From Streptomyces ambofaciens ATCC 23877 (GTDB lineage Bacteria > Actinomycetota > Actinomycetes > Streptomycetales > Streptomycetaceae): a DNA stretch of 64,000 nt. The translations under genes and the position numbers were made by a program. Below, piece by piece: positions 43,018 through 52,669 of this stretch. A model generated the notes under the pieces. It saw nothing but the letters and a program-made list of their open reading frames with translations. It made no database searches and had not been told where the DNA came from. Location: positions 4,699,001 to 4,763,000 of the forward strand of contig NZ_CP012382.1 of NCBI RefSeq assembly GCF_001267885.1, written 5' to 3'. How positions within the stretch are numbered: position 1 is the first letter of the stretch; every line of letters starts with the position of its first letter.

Positions 43018-43136
43018 CAGACCTTGTGCCTGGGGTGTGCCCTGGCCCCCGTGCGTGCCTTTCAACCGCGGTGGGGGTCGTCACCGGCCACCGTGATCCG
43101 CGCTTCCTTCCGCCTGGCGGCAAGGGTCCGCGGGTC

Positions 43137-43161
43137 CGACACACCCGACCGCGTGGGTCGG
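43137..43161 (+). promoter_or_regulatory. Leader element shared with the rpsJ leader (rpsL copy)
   Basis: A 25-base stretch ending CCCGACCGCGTGGGTCGG matches 24 of 25 bases with 62999-63023 before rpsJ. CCGACC pairs with GGTCGG around GCGTG, so the RNA forms a 6-pair hairpin. It lies 50 bases before the rpsL start, in the predicted 5' untranslated region. It may be a ribosomal-protein or other regulator binding site. Confidence 0.75.
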
Positions 43162-43211
43162 CAAAGTCCCAGGTTAGCTTCACCATTCGGCACACAGAAA
43201 CCGGAGAAGTA

Positions 43212-43583
43212 GTGCCTACGATCCAGCAGCTGGTCCGGAAGGGCCGGCAGGACAAGGTCGAGAAGAACAAGACGCCCGCACTCGAGGGTTCGCCCCAGCG
43301 TCGCGGCGTCTGCACGCGTGTGTTCACGACCACCCCGAAGAAGCCGAACTCGGCCCTGCGTAAGGTCGCGCGTGTGCGTCTGACCAGCGGGATCGAGGTC
43401 ACTGCTTACATTCCGGGTGAGGGGCACAACCTGCAGGAGCACTCCATCGTGCTCGTGCGCGGCGGCCGTGTGAAGGACCTGCCGGGTGTTCGTTACAAGA
43501 TCATCCGCGGTTCGCTTGACACCCAGGGTGTGAAGAACCGCAAGCAGGCCCGCAGCCGCTACGGCGCCAAGAAGGAGAAGTAA
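43212..43583 (+). CDS. rpsL: 30S ribosomal protein S12
   Basis: A 123-residue decoding-site protein ([34 protein letters not shown]). The region [19 protein letters not shown] has the wild-type lysine (position 43), and [16 protein letters not shown] has wild-type Lys88, both positions where streptomycin resistance changes occur. GTG start with GGAGAAG upstream. Two bases separate it from rpsG. Confidence 0.98.
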   Translation: MPTIQQLVRKGRQDKVEKNKTPALEGSPQRRGVCTRVFTTTPKKPNSALRKVARVRLTSGIEVTAYIPGEGHNLQEHSIVLVRGGRVKDLPGVRYKIIRGSLDTQGVKNRKQARSRYGAKKEK

Positions 43584-43585
43584 GA

Positions 43586-44056
43586 ATGCCTCGTAAGGGC
43601 CCCGCCCCGAAGCGCCCGGTCATCATCGACCCGGTCTACGGTTCTCCTCTGGTGACCTCCCTGATCAACAAGGTGCTGCTGAACGGCAAGCGCTCCACCG
43701 CCGAGCGCATCGTCTACGGCGCCATGGAGGGTCTGCGCGAGAAGACCGGCAACGACCCGGTCATCACGCTGAAGCGCGCTCTCGAGAACATCAAGCCGAC
43801 CCTCGAGGTCAAGTCCCGCCGTGTCGGTGGTGCGACCTACCAGGTCCCGATCGAGGTCAAGCCGGGCCGTGCGAACACGCTCGCCCTGCGCTGGCTGGTC
43901 GGTTACTCCCGCGCCCGTCGCGAGAAGACCATGACCGAGCGTCTGCTCAACGAGCTCCTCGACGCCTCCAACGGCCTCGGTGCCGCTGTGAAGAAGCGCG
44001 AGGACACGCACAAGATGGCCGAGTCCAACAAGGCCTTCGCGCACTACCGCTGGTAG
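43586..44056 (+). CDS. rpsG: 30S ribosomal protein S7
   Basis: A 156-residue small-subunit assembly protein ([49 protein letters not shown]), with the [49 protein letters not shown]-terminus. AAGGAGAAG, in the end of rpsL, is its ribosome binding site. In enterobacteria S7 is the translational repressor of the str operon. Confidence 0.98.
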   Translation: MPRKGPAPKRPVIIDPVYGSPLVTSLINKVLLNGKRSTAERIVYGAMEGLREKTGNDPVITLKRALENIKPTLEVKSRRVGGATYQVPIEVKPGRANTLALRWLVGYSRARREKTMTERLLNELLDASNGLGAAVKKREDTHKMAESNKAFAHYRW

Positions 44057-44095
44057 TCGCTACCCACATCGAGACCGAGAGAAGACTGAAGCCTT

Positions 44096-46222
44096 ATGGC
44101 TACCACTTCACTTGACCTGGCCAAGGTCCGCAACATCGGGATCATGGCCCACATCGACGCGGGCAAGACGACCACCACCGAGCGGATCCTGTTCTACACC
44201 GGTGTGTCGTACAAGATCGGTGAGGTCCACGACGGCGCCGCCACGATGGACTGGATGGAGCAGGAGCAGGAGCGTGGCATCACGATCACGTCTGCTGCGA
44301 CCACCTGTCACTGGCCGCTCGAGGACAACGACTACACGATCAACATCATCGACACCCCGGGGCACGTCGACTTCACCGTCGAGGTGGAGCGTTCCCTGCG
44401 CGTGCTCGACGGTGCCGTGACCGTGTTCGACGGTGTCGCCGGTGTCGAGCCGCAGTCCGAGACGGTGTGGCGTCAGGCCGACCGTTACGGCGTGCCGCGC
44501 ATCTGCTTCGTGAACAAGCTGGACCGTACCGGCGCCGAGTTCCACCGCTGCGTGGAGATGATCTCGGACCGCCTGGGCGCCCAGCCGCTCGTCATGCAGC
44601 TCCCGATCGGTGCCGAGGCCGACTTCAAGGGCGTCGTGGACCTGGTCCGCATGAAGGCGCTCGTGTGGTCCGCCGAGGCCGCCAAGGGCGAGATGTACGA
44701 CACCGTCGACATCCCGGCCACGCACACCGAGGCCGCCGAGGAGTGGCGCGGCAAGCTGGTCGAGGGTGTCGCGGAGAACGACGAAGAGATCATGGAGCTG
44801 TTCCTGGAGGGCCAGGAGCCCACCGAGGAGCAGCTGTACGCCGCGATCCGTCGCATCACCATCGCGTCCGGCAAGTCCAGCGACACCACGGTCACCCCGG
44901 TGTTCTGCGGCACCGCGTTCAAGAACAAGGGCGTCCAGCCCCTGCTCGACGCGGTCGTGCGCTACCTGCCGACCCCGCTCGACGTCGAGGCCATCGAGGG
45001 CCACGACGTCAAGGACCCCGAGGTCGTCGTCCGGCGCAAGCCGTCCGAGGACGAGCCGCTGGCCGCGCTCGCGTTCAAGATCATGAGCGACCCGCACCTC
45101 GGCAAGCTCACCTTCGTCCGGGTCTACTCGGGCCGCCTGGAGTCCGGCACCGCGGTGCTGAACCCCGTCAAGGGCAAGAAGGAGCGCATCGGCAAGATCT
45201 ACCGCATGCACGCCAACAAGCGTGAGGAGATCGAGTCGGTGGGCGCCGGTGACATCGTCGCCGTCATGGGCCTGAAGCAGACCACCACCGGTGAGACGCT
45301 GTCCGACGACAAGAACCCGGTGATCCTGGAGTCCATGGACTTCCCGGCGCCGGTCATCGAGGTCGCCATCGAGCCCAAGTCGAAGGGCGACCAGGAGAAG
45401 CTCGGCGTCGCGATCCAGCGTCTGGCCGAGGAGGACCCGTCCTTCCAGGTCCACTCCGACGAGGAGACCGGCCAGACCATCATCGGTGGTATGGGCGAGC
45501 TGCACCTTGAGGTGCTGGTCGACCGTATGCGCCGTGAGTTCCGCGTCGAGGCCAACGTCGGCAAGCCCCAGGTCGCGTACCGTGAGACGATCCGCAAGGC
45601 CGTCGAGCGCGTGGACTACACCCACAAGAAGCAGACCGGTGGTACCGGTCAGTTCGCCAAGGTGCAGATCGCGATCGAGCCGATCGAGGGTGGCGACAGC
45701 TCGTACGAGTTCGTCAACAAGGTCACCGGTGGTCGTATCCCGAAGGAGTACATTCCTTCGGTCGACGCCGGTGCGCAGGAGGCCATGCAGTTCGGCATCC
45801 TGGCCGGCTACGAGATGACGGGCGTCCGCGTCACGCTCATCGACGGTGGCTACCACGAGGTCGACTCCTCCGAGCTCGCCTTCAAGATCGCCGGTTCGCA
45901 GGCCTTCAAGGAGGCCGCGCGCAAGGCTTCGCCGGTCCTCATGGAGCCGATGATGTCCGTGGAGGTCACGACCCCCGAGGACTACATGGGCGAGGTCATC
46001 GGCGACATCAACTCCCGCCGTGGTCAGATCCAGGCCATGGAGGAGCGGATGGGTGCCCGCGTCGTGAAGGGCCTTGTACCGCTGTCGGAGATGTTCGGCT
46101 ACGTCGGAGACCTCCGCAGCAAGACGTCGGGTCGCGCAAGCTACTCGATGCAGTTCGACTCCTACGCCGAGGTTCCCCGGAACGTCGCCGAGGAGATCAT
46201 CGCGAAGGCCAAGGGCGAGTAA
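44096..46222 (+). CDS. fusA: Translation elongation factor G
   Basis: A 708-residue translocation GTPase. G1 is [20 protein letters not shown]2 includes [12 protein letters not shown]3 is DTPGHVDF, G4 is NKLDRTGA. Domain IV-V stretches [19 protein letters not shown] and [16 protein letters not shown] follow. GAGAGAAGA precedes the ATG. No fusidic-acid-resistance change can be judged by eye. Confidence 0.98.
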   Translation: MATTSLDLAKVRNIGIMAHIDAGKTTTTERILFYTGVSYKIGEVHDGAATMDWMEQEQERGITITSAATTCHWPLEDNDYTINIIDTPGHVDFTVEVERSLRVLDGAVTVFDGVAGVEPQSETVWRQADRYGVPRICFVNKLDRTGAEFHRCVEMISDRLGAQPLVMQLPIGAEADFKGVVDLVRMKALVWSAEAAKGEMYDTVDIPATHTEAAEEWRGKLVEGVAENDEEIMELFLEGQEPTEEQLYAAIRRITIASGKSSDTTVTPVFCGTAFKNKGVQPLLDAVVRYLPTPLDVEAIEGHDVKDPEVVVRRKPSEDEPLAALAFKIMSDPHLGKLTFVRVYSGRLESGTAVLNPVKGKKERIGKIYRMHANKREEIESVGAGDIVAVMGLKQTTTGETLSDDKNPVILESMDFPAPVIEVAIEPKSKGDQEKLGVAIQRLAEEDPSFQVHSDEETGQTIIGGMGELHLEVLVDRMRREFRVEANVGKPQVAYRETIRKAVERVDYTHKKQTGGTGQFAKVQIAIEPIEGGDSSYEFVNKVTGGRIPKEYIPSVDAGAQEAMQFGILAGYEMTGVRVTLIDGGYHEVDSSELAFKIAGSQAFKEAARKASPVLMEPMMSVEVTTPEDYMGEVIGDINSRRGQIQAMEERMGARVVKGLVPLSEMFGYVGDLRSKTSGRASYSMQFDSYAEVPRNVAEEIIAKAKGE

Positions 46223-46280
46223 CGGACTCCGTTCAACGGACCCCGTGCTCACGCTTTAGGCTTGACCCCGGAGCCTGCAT

Positions 46281-46314
46281 GGGGCATTCCACCGCGAACC
46301 CGGTGGAATGCCCC
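46281..46314 (+). terminator. Hairpin between fusA and tuf
   Basis: GGGGCATTCCACC (46281-46293) pairs perfectly with GGTGGAATGCCCC (46302-46314) around an 8-base loop. With 170 bases between the genes, this may separate str-operon transcripts from a tuf-specific one. Confidence 0.75.
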
Positions 46315-46392
46315 CGGCACCCGGGCTTTCCAGCAAAGATCACCTGGCGCCGATGAGTAAGGCGTACAGAACCACTCCACAGGAGGACCCCA

Positions 46393-47586
46393 GTGGCGAA
46401 GGCGAAGTTCGAGCGGACTAAGCCGCACGTCAACATCGGCACCATCGGTCACATCGACCACGGTAAGACGACCCTCACGGCCGCCATTACCAAGGTGCTG
46501 CACGACGCGTACCCGGACCTGAACGAGGCCTCGGCCTTCGACCAGATCGACAAGGCTCCTGAGGAGCGCCAGCGCGGTATCACCATCTCCATCGCGCACG
46601 TCGAGTACCAGACGGAGACCCGTCACTACGCCCACGTCGACTGCCCCGGTCACGCGGACTACATCAAGAACATGATCACGGGTGCGGCGCAGATGGACGG
46701 CGCCATCCTCGTGGTCGCCGCCACCGACGGCCCGATGCCGCAGACCAAGGAGCACGTGCTCCTGGCCCGCCAGGTCGGTGTTCCGTACATCGTCGTCGCC
46801 CTGAACAAGGCCGACATGGTGGACGACGAGGAGATCCTGGAGCTCGTCGAGCTCGAGGTGCGTGAGCTCCTCTCCGAGTACGAGTTCCCGGGCGACGAGC
46901 TTCCGGTCGTCAAGGTCTCCGCTCTGAAGGCCCTCGAGGGCGACAAGGAGTGGGGCAACTCGGTCCTCGAGCTCATGAAGGCCGTGGACGAGTCCATCCC
47001 GGAGCCCGAGCGCGACGTCGACAAGCCGTTCCTGATGCCGATCGAGGACGTCTTCACCATCACCGGTCGCGGTACGGTCGTCACCGGCCGCATCGAGCGT
47101 GGTGTCCTCAAGGTCAACGAGACCGTCGACATCATCGGCATCAAGACCGAGAAGACCACCACCACGGTCACCGGCATCGAGATGTTCCGCAAGCTCCTCG
47201 ACGAGGGCCAGGCCGGTGAGAACGTCGGTCTGCTCCTCCGTGGCATCAAGCGCGAGGACGTCGAGCGCGGCCAGGTCATCATCAAGCCGGGCTCGGTCAC
47301 CCCGCACACCGAGTTCGAGGCCCAGGCCTACATCCTGTCGAAGGACGAGGGTGGCCGTCACACCCCCTTCTTCAACAACTACCGTCCGCAGTTCTACTTC
47401 CGTACGACGGACGTGACCGGCGTCGTGACCCTCCCCGAGGGCACCGAGATGGTCATGCCGGGTGACAACACCGAGATGAAGGTGGAGCTCATCCAGCCCG
47501 TCGCCATGGAAGAGGGCCTGAAGTTCGCCATCCGCGAGGGTGGCCGGACCGTGGGCGCCGGCCAGGTCACCAAGATCAACAAGTAA
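46393..47586 (+). CDS. tuf: Translation elongation factor Tu
   Basis: A 397-residue GTPase delivering aminoacyl-tRNA. G1 [58 protein letters not shown], and [11 protein letters not shown] are all present. Domain 2/3 residues at the kirromycin site look ordinary ([12 protein letters not shown]). AGGAGG precedes the GTG. It corresponds by position to tuf1 of S. coelicolor. Confidence 0.98.
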   Translation: MAKAKFERTKPHVNIGTIGHIDHGKTTLTAAITKVLHDAYPDLNEASAFDQIDKAPEERQRGITISIAHVEYQTETRHYAHVDCPGHADYIKNMITGAAQMDGAILVVAATDGPMPQTKEHVLLARQVGVPYIVVALNKADMVDDEEILELVELEVRELLSEYEFPGDELPVVKVSALKALEGDKEWGNSVLELMKAVDESIPEPERDVDKPFLMPIEDVFTITGRGTVVTGRIERGVLKVNETVDIIGIKTEKTTTTVTGIEMFRKLLDEGQAGENVGLLLRGIKREDVERGQVIIKPGSVTPHTEFEAQAYILSKDEGGRHTPFFNNYRPQFYFRTTDVTGVVTLPEGTEMVMPGDNTEMKVELIQPVAMEEGLKFAIREGGRTVGAGQVTKINK

Positions 47587-47634
47587 GCTCCGCTTGCTTG
47601 TCGGTCCACCGACCTGACATGGGCTGATGCCTGA

Positions 47635-47672
47635 GAAAGGGCCCGCACGACTTCGGTCGTGCGGGCCCTTTC
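47635..47672 (+). terminator. Terminator after tuf
   Basis: GAAAGGGCCCGCACGAC (47635-47651), tetraloop TTCG, GTCGTGCGGGCCCTTTC (47656-47672): perfect 17-base stem closed by a stable UUCG loop. Confidence 0.95.
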
Positions 47673-47820
47673 GCATGGGTGGCGGGGGGTGAGGCCAGGG
47701 ACGGGGGCGGGACTGGGCGCTGGGCCGCGCGCGTCAAGCCGGGTCCCGGTCTGTCACTCGATCGGCGGCATTGCTGGCATATGTGGCTGGCAAGGCCCGT
47801 CACTCTTCTACGTTCGGTGC

Positions 47821-48723
47821 ATGGTCAGTTCATCTCACGAGGCGTTGCACCGGATCTTCCAGGAGGATCCGGCCCTCTTCGCCCGGGCCGTCCGGGCCCT
47901 CGGCGTCACCTTCGCCGAACCGGTCTCCGCGGTACCGCTCACCACCGACCTCACCGAGAACCGCCCGGTGGAGCGACGCGTGGACACGCTGCTGCGCATG
48001 GAGACGAGCGACAACGGCAGCTTCCTGCTCGCCGTCGAGTCCCAGGGCAAGCAGGACCCCGACAAGCACGCGAGCTGGGCCTACTATCTGGCGCATCTCT
48101 ACGCCAAGTACGGGTTGCCGCCGGTCCTGCTGGTCGTCTGCGCCGATCGGCGCACCGCCTCCTGGGCGGCCCGACAGGTGGACCTCGGGCCCCCGCAGTG
48201 GCCCTCCCTCACCGTGCGTCCCTTGGTCCTCGGGCCCGACCACGTGCCCGTGATCGACAGTGCCGACGAAGCGGCGCGCGACATCCCGCTGACCGTCCTC
48301 TCCGCGGCGCTGCACCGCCGGGATCCGGGCGCCGATGCGATACTGAAGGCGCTGGCCTCGGCCTTGAAAGGCCTGTCGGCCGAGGACGAGAGCACGGCAA
48401 GCATCTACATCGAACTCACGGAACAAGGACTCGGCAAGACGCCGGCCGCAGACTTCTGGAGGCAGATCATGGCCGCCGACCTTTCCTTCTTCCAGTCGGA
48501 GACCGCGCAGAGCTTGAGGGCGGAGGGGCGCGCTGAGGGGCGTGCGGAGGGGCGTGCGGAGGACATTCTGCTGTTGTTGGAGCGGCGGGGTGTCCCGGTG
48601 TCGGGTGGTGAGCGGGAGCGCATCGTGGGGTGTGGGGACCTTGATGTGCTGGGGGTCTGGTTCACGCGGGCGATCACGGCTGGGTCGGTGGCGGAGGTTT
48701 TCGGGCCCGCGGAGGGCGAGTGA
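47821..48723 (+). CDS. Rpn-like PD-(D/E)XK nuclease / transposase-31-type protein
   Basis: A 300-residue protein. Residues 45-110 hold a PD-(D/E)XK core: RRVDTLLRM with Asp55, then FLLAVESQGKQDPDKH giving Glu73-x-Gln75-x-Lys77, the E-x-Q-x-K form seen in Rpn (recombination-promoting nuclease, YhgA-like) proteins. The C-terminus has the repeat EGRAEGRAEGRAE and then ILLLLERRGVPVSGGERERIVGCGDLDVLGVWFTRAI, a segment common in streptomycete homologues. TACGTT lies six bases before the ATG, suggesting a leaderless mRNA. Its last ~250 bases are repeated twice more downstream. Confidence 0.8.
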   Translation: MVSSSHEALHRIFQEDPALFARAVRALGVTFAEPVSAVPLTTDLTENRPVERRVDTLLRMETSDNGSFLLAVESQGKQDPDKHASWAYYLAHLYAKYGLPPVLLVVCADRRTASWAARQVDLGPPQWPSLTVRPLVLGPDHVPVIDSADEAARDIPLTVLSAALHRRDPGADAILKALASALKGLSAEDESTASIYIELTEQGLGKTPAADFWRQIMAADLSFFQSETAQSLRAEGRAEGRAEGRAEDILLLLERRGVPVSGGERERIVGCGDLDVLGVWFTRAITAGSVAEVFGPAEGE

Positions 48724-49226
48724 GCCGCTTGGCCGCCGACCTTTCCTTCTTCCAGTCGGAGACCGCGCAGAGCTTGAGGGCGGAGGGCGCGCGCTGAGGG
48801 GGCGTGCGGCGGGGCGTGCGGAGGACATTCTGCTGTTGTTGGAGCGGCGGGGTGTCCGGTGTCGGGTGGTGAGCGGGAGCGCATCGTGGGGTGTGGGGAC
48901 CTTGATGTGCTGGGGGTCTGGTTCACGCGGGCGATCACGGCTGGGTCGGTGGCGGAGGTTTTCGGGCCGCGGGAGGGCGAGTGAGCCGCTTGGCCGCCGA
49001 CCTTTCCTTCTTCCAGTCGGAGACCGCGCAGAGCTTGAGGGCGGACGGGCGGGGGGGCGTGCGGAGGACATTCTGCTGTTGTTGGAGCGGCGGGGTGTCC
49101 CGGTGTCGGGTGGTGAGCGGGAGCGCATCGTGGGGTGTGGGGACCTTGATGTGCTGGGGGTCTGGTTCACGCGGGCGATCACGGCTGGGTCGGTGGCGGA
49201 GGTTTTCGAGCCCGCCGAGGGGTGAG
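48471..49226 (+). repeat. Three tandem copies of the Rpn-like gene 3' end, period about 260 bases
   Basis: Copies begin at 48471 (inside the gene), 48731 and 48992 with GGCCGCCGACCTTTCC. Each runs through the GGACATTCTGCTG and GATGTGCTGGGGGTC segments to a GAGGTTTTCG end. Copy 1 gives the gene its stop. Copies 2 and 3 carry small indels around the GRAEGRAE region. Confidence 0.92.
48731..49226 (+). pseudogene. Two decayed copies of the Rpn-like C-terminal segment
   Basis: Copy 2 (48731-48991) reads AADLSFFQSETAQSLRAEGAR and then stops at TGA because of an indel; a single C is also missing in its GGTGTCC stretch. Copy 3 (48992-49226) lacks part of the GRAE repeat and ends VAEVFEPAEG instead of VAEVFGPAEGE. 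Neither has a start or full domain. Copy 3 has the more distinct end, so it may be the original gene terminus, with the others added by unequal exchange. Sequencing or assembly error in these homopolymer-rich stretches cannot be excluded. Confidence 0.75.
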
Positions 49227-49243
49227 GCGCGGCGGCGCGGTGG

Positions 49244-51703
49244 TCACGGGCGGGTGCCCGCGAGGCGTACCGCGGTGCGTCGCAGGGCCAGGGCCGAGGG
49301 GATGACCGAGGCGAGTACCGCGAGCACCGCGCAGGCGCCGACGGCCGTGCCGAGGGCCGTCCACGGGACCGCCGGCGTGGGACGTACCGCGAGCAGGCCC
49401 AGCGCCGCCCACATCCCGGCCAGGTTGAGCCCGGCGACGACCAGGCCGAGGACCGCGCCCACCGCGACGACCACCAGCGACTCTGCCCCCACCAGCCGCA
49501 GTACCTGTCCGCCCGTGGCCCCGGTCAGCCGCAGCGCCGCCAGGTCGCGGACGCGGTCGGAGGTGGCCATCACCATCGTGTTGACCAGCGAGATGCCGGT
49601 GTAGAGCAGGGCGATGCCGAGGACCAGCAGCAGGCCGAGCCGGGTCGGGCGGTTGGTCTCCGGGTAGGTGGCCGCGACCCACTCGTCCGTGTCGTGCACC
49701 CGCCCGCCGGCCGAGCGCACCGCCTCCCGCAGCCCGGCGGCCACCGCCCCGGTGCCGGCGCCGTCGGCCAGGGCCACGTCCACCCGGTCGACGAGGGCGC
49801 CGGGGGCGTTGGCGGGCGTGACCCAGACGCCGTTGCCGCCGGTGCCCGTGTGCATCACGGCGGCGATGCGCAGGGTCTTCTCGGTGCCGTCCCCCAGCCA
49901 CACCCGCACGCTTTCGCCCACGGAGTGCCGTTCCCACTCCTCGTTGACGATGAGGGAGCCGTCGTCGAGGTCGGCCGCGTTCCCCGCGGCGAGCGGCAGC
50001 CGGGCGGTGGCGGCGAGGGCGTCGGGGCCGGCGACGGCGCGCGCCTCGGACCTGACGAGTGCGACGCCCTCCTCCAGGACGTGGACCGAGCCCGAGGAGG
50101 TCGGGGAGACGATGGCCCCGGGCACGGCGCGCAGCCGCTCCAGGGTCCGCGCGTCGAAGCCCGTGCCGTCCGGCGCGGTCACCACGAAGGCGGCGACGGT
50201 CCGCTCGCGCGTCTCGGTGGCCTTCGCCTCGTTCAGCGTCGCGGTGGCGCCGAGCAGCGAACCCGCCAGAGCGACCGTGACCAGCACGGGTGCCGCCACG
50301 GCCGCGGTACGGCGCACACCGGCGGCCGCGTTCTCGCGGACCAGCATGCCCGTGGCGCCCGGCAGGCGGGCGGGCAGCCACGCCAGGAGCCGGGCCAGCG
50401 GACGCACCACGACCGGCGCGAGCAGAGCCGCCGCCGTGATCAGCAGCATCGGACGGACGATGTACGTCTTGCGGTGCAGCAGGTCGCCGGGGTCGTCCGC
50501 GAGGGCGATGCCGAGCGTCACCAGGGCCGTCAGCAGCAGCGCGAGGCCGCACAGCCACCGGCCCCGGGTCATCTCCCCGGCGTCCACGGCGGCCTCGCGC
50601 AGCGCCTCGACGGGGCCGGTCCGGCCCGCCCGCCAGGACGCCGCGAGCACCCCGCACAGGGCGACGAGCAGGCCGGTCCAGAAGGCCATGTGGTACGGCC
50701 AGGTGTGGTGGCCGACGGTGAACCAGGCCGGCGCCAGGCCTGCGTCGACCACCCACCCGGCGAGCGGCGGCGCACCGTACCTGCCCAGTACGCACCCCGT
50801 GGCCGAGGCCAGGACGCCGACCAGGAGGGCCTCGGCCAGCACCGTCCGGCGGATCTGTCCCGGTGTGGCCCCCGCCGTGCGCAGCAGCCCGAACTCGCGT
50901 CGGCGCTGGGCGACCGTGAAGGCGAACGTGGACGCCACGACGAACACCGAGACGAACGCGGTGACGCCGCCGGCCGTGCCGAACAGGGCGTTCATCGCGG
51001 TCAGCGCCTCGCCGTCCCGGCCGGGGTCGGCGTCGGCGTACCGGCGGTCGTCCCCGGTGAGCACCCGGACACCGGCGCTGCCCCGCACCGCTTCCCGTAC
51101 GGCGGACGGGTCCGCGTCCACCACGAGCTGGAGGCTGACGGGGGACAGCCGGGCGGCACGCGGGTCGGTGAAGAAGACGGCGTCCTCGAACCCGAGGTCG
51201 GGGACGGTGCCCACGACCCGCACGGTGCCGCGGTCGGTCCGGACGCGGTCGCCCGGCGCCGCCCAGCCGCCGGTGACGACGACCTCGTCGGCCGTGCGGG
51301 GCGCGCGGCCCGCGTCGATCGCGTACGGAGCGAACGGGGCCGTGGACCACGGGTGGCCCACCAGGGAGCGGGGCCCGCCGTCGGCCCGTACCGGGAAGGA
51401 GCGGTCCTCGACGACGGTGCCGAGTCGCTTCAGCCGGGCCACGGCCGGAGCCGGCACGGCACGGGGCTGCGTGAGCGCCGCCGTACGGTCGCCGATCGGC
51501 GTGGACACCGTCAGGGTGTCCTGGCCCCGGACCACGACCGGCGCGGCGGCGAACCGTTCCGGGGCGCGGTCGGGGGCGTCCGTCGAGGAGGCGAGGACCA
51601 GCCCCATGACGGTGAGCAGGGCGACGCCCAGCGACAGCGCGACGAAGCTGCCGGTGAAGGCGGCCCAGCGGAAGCGCAGGGTGCGCAGGGCTACGGTCAG
51701 CAC
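49244..51703 (-). CDS. ABC transporter permease, FtsX/MacB-like
   Basis: An 819-residue membrane protein. A first helix (TGSFVALSLGVALLTVMGLV) precedes a ~210-residue extracytoplasmic domain. An FtsX core follows (AFVSVFVVASTFAFTVAQRRREFGLLRTAGATPGQIRRTVLAEALLVG), then a second extracytoplasmic domain and a second FtsX core (YTGISLVNTMVMATSDRVRDLAALRLTGATGGQVLRLVGAESLVVV). This duplicated layout matches exporters of lipids, peptides or antibiotics. GTG start. It works with the ATPase 37 bases upstream. A divergent two-component system probably controls it. Confidence 0.9.
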   Translation of the reverse strand: MLTVALRTLRFRWAAFTGSFVALSLGVALLTVMGLVLASSTDAPDRAPERFAAAPVVVRGQDTLTVSTPIGDRTAALTQPRAVPAPAVARLKRLGTVVEDRSFPVRADGGPRSLVGHPWSTAPFAPYAIDAGRAPRTADEVVVTGGWAAPGDRVRTDRGTVRVVGTVPDLGFEDAVFFTDPRAARLSPVSLQLVVDADPSAVREAVRGSAGVRVLTGDDRRYADADPGRDGEALTAMNALFGTAGGVTAFVSVFVVASTFAFTVAQRRREFGLLRTAGATPGQIRRTVLAEALLVGVLASATGCVLGRYGAPPLAGWVVDAGLAPAWFTVGHHTWPYHMAFWTGLLVALCGVLAASWRAGRTGPVEALREAAVDAGEMTRGRWLCGLALLLTALVTLGIALADDPGDLLHRKTYIVRPMLLITAAALLAPVVVRPLARLLAWLPARLPGATGMLVRENAAAGVRRTAAVAAPVLVTVALAGSLLGATATLNEAKATETRERTVAAFVVTAPDGTGFDARTLERLRAVPGAIVSPTSSGSVHVLEEGVALVRSEARAVAGPDALAATARLPLAAGNAADLDDGSLIVNEEWERHSVGESVRVWLGDGTEKTLRIAAVMHTGTGGNGVWVTPANAPGALVDRVDVALADGAGTGAVAAGLREAVRSAGGRVHDTDEWVAATYPETNRPTRLGLLLVLGIALLYTGISLVNTMVMATSDRVRDLAALRLTGATGGQVLRLVGAESLVVVAVGAVLGLVVAGLNLAGMWAALGLLAVRPTPAVPWTALGTAVGACAVLAVLASVIPSALALRRTAVRLAGTRP

Positions 51704-51740
51704 GGGGTGGCCTCCGGCCGGGGGGTGTGAGGGGCGACGG

Positions 51741-52505
51741 TCAGCACGGGGCGGTCTCCAGGTGGGTCATGTGGGTGGCGATGGCGTCGGCGCCCGCTGC
51801 GGTCAGTTCGCCGTTGACCCGGCCGTCGACGAGGAAGACCACGCGGTCGGCGTAGGAGGCGGCGACCGGGTCGTGGGTGACCACGACGACCGTCTGGCCC
51901 GCGTCGTCGACCATGGCGCGCAGCAGTGCCAGCACCTCACGCCCGGTCCGTGTGTCCAGGGCGCCGGTCGGCTCGTCGCCGAAGAGGATCTCGGGGCGGG
52001 TGATCAGCGCGCGGGCCAGGGCGACGCGCTGCTGCTGGCCGCCGGACAGCTCCGCGGGCCGGTGCCGGGCCCGGTCGGCGAGTCCGACCTGGGCGAGTGC
52101 CTCGCGCACCCGGGCCCGGGAGGGGCGGCGGCCGGCCAGGCGCAGGGGGAGCGCGACGTTCTGCGCGGCGGTCAGCGACGGCAGCAGGTTGAAGGCCTGG
52201 AACACGAACCCGACGCGCTCACGGCGCAGCAGGGTCAGCCGTCGCTCGCTCAGCCGGGTCAGGTCGGTGCCGCCGACGACCACCGCTCCCGACGTCGGCC
52301 GGTCCAGACCGGCGGCGCACTGGAGGAGGGACGACTTGCCCGAGCCCGAGGGGCCCATGACGGCGGTGAACGTGCCCCGGGGGAAGGCGAGGGAGACCTC
52401 GTCGAGGGCCGTCACGGCGCTGTCGCCCGCCCCGTACCGTCTGCTGACGGAGCACAGCCGGATCGCGTGGTCCGCGTCGACCGCATGGACCGTCCTGTCG
52501 TTCAT
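51741..52505 (-). CDS. ABC transporter ATP-binding protein, MacB/LolD-like
   Basis: A 254-residue ATPase: Walker A GPSGSGKSS, Q-loop FVFQAFNLLPSLTAAQNV, signature LSGGQQQRVALARAL, Walker B ILFGDEPTGALD, and H-switch VVVVTHD. The Leu-Leu-Pro region and TGALD are typical of the MacB/LolD family that partners FtsX permeases. ATG 52505 lies 11 bases after a GGAGTGGAG. Upstream in-frame sequence is unsupported. Confidence 0.93.
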   Translation of the reverse strand: MNDRTVHAVDADHAIRLCSVSRRYGAGDSAVTALDEVSLAFPRGTFTAVMGPSGSGKSSLLQCAAGLDRPTSGAVVVGGTDLTRLSERRLTLLRRERVGFVFQAFNLLPSLTAAQNVALPLRLAGRRPSRARVREALAQVGLADRARHRPAELSGGQQQRVALARALITRPEILFGDEPTGALDTRTGREVLALLRAMVDDAGQTVVVVTHDPVAASYADRVVFLVDGRVNGELTAAGADAIATHMTHLETAPC

Positions 52506-52669
52506 CTGTCTCCACTCCGTCGGCTCCTGGCTGATGACTCCACGAAACCGTCCGTGACCACGCCGGCGCAGTGCGGCAGGGGTGAGAAACGGGGTAGGGC
52601 AGGCCATACCCCCGGGACGCCCCCTGGGCCGATGGTGCGCTCGTGCGCGGGAGCCCTACGGTGATCCGC

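Noticed and set aside
44108..46252. Open frame of 714 codons antisense to fusA, and a similar one antisense to tuf
   Set aside because: Both follow the third-position GC bias of strongly expressed genes; composition is unlike real proteins.
48542..49225. Open frame through the Rpn-like tail repeats (227 codons, +)
   Set aside because: It is out of frame with the true gene in copy 1 and encodes Cys/Trp/Arg-rich low-complexity sequence; no start signal.
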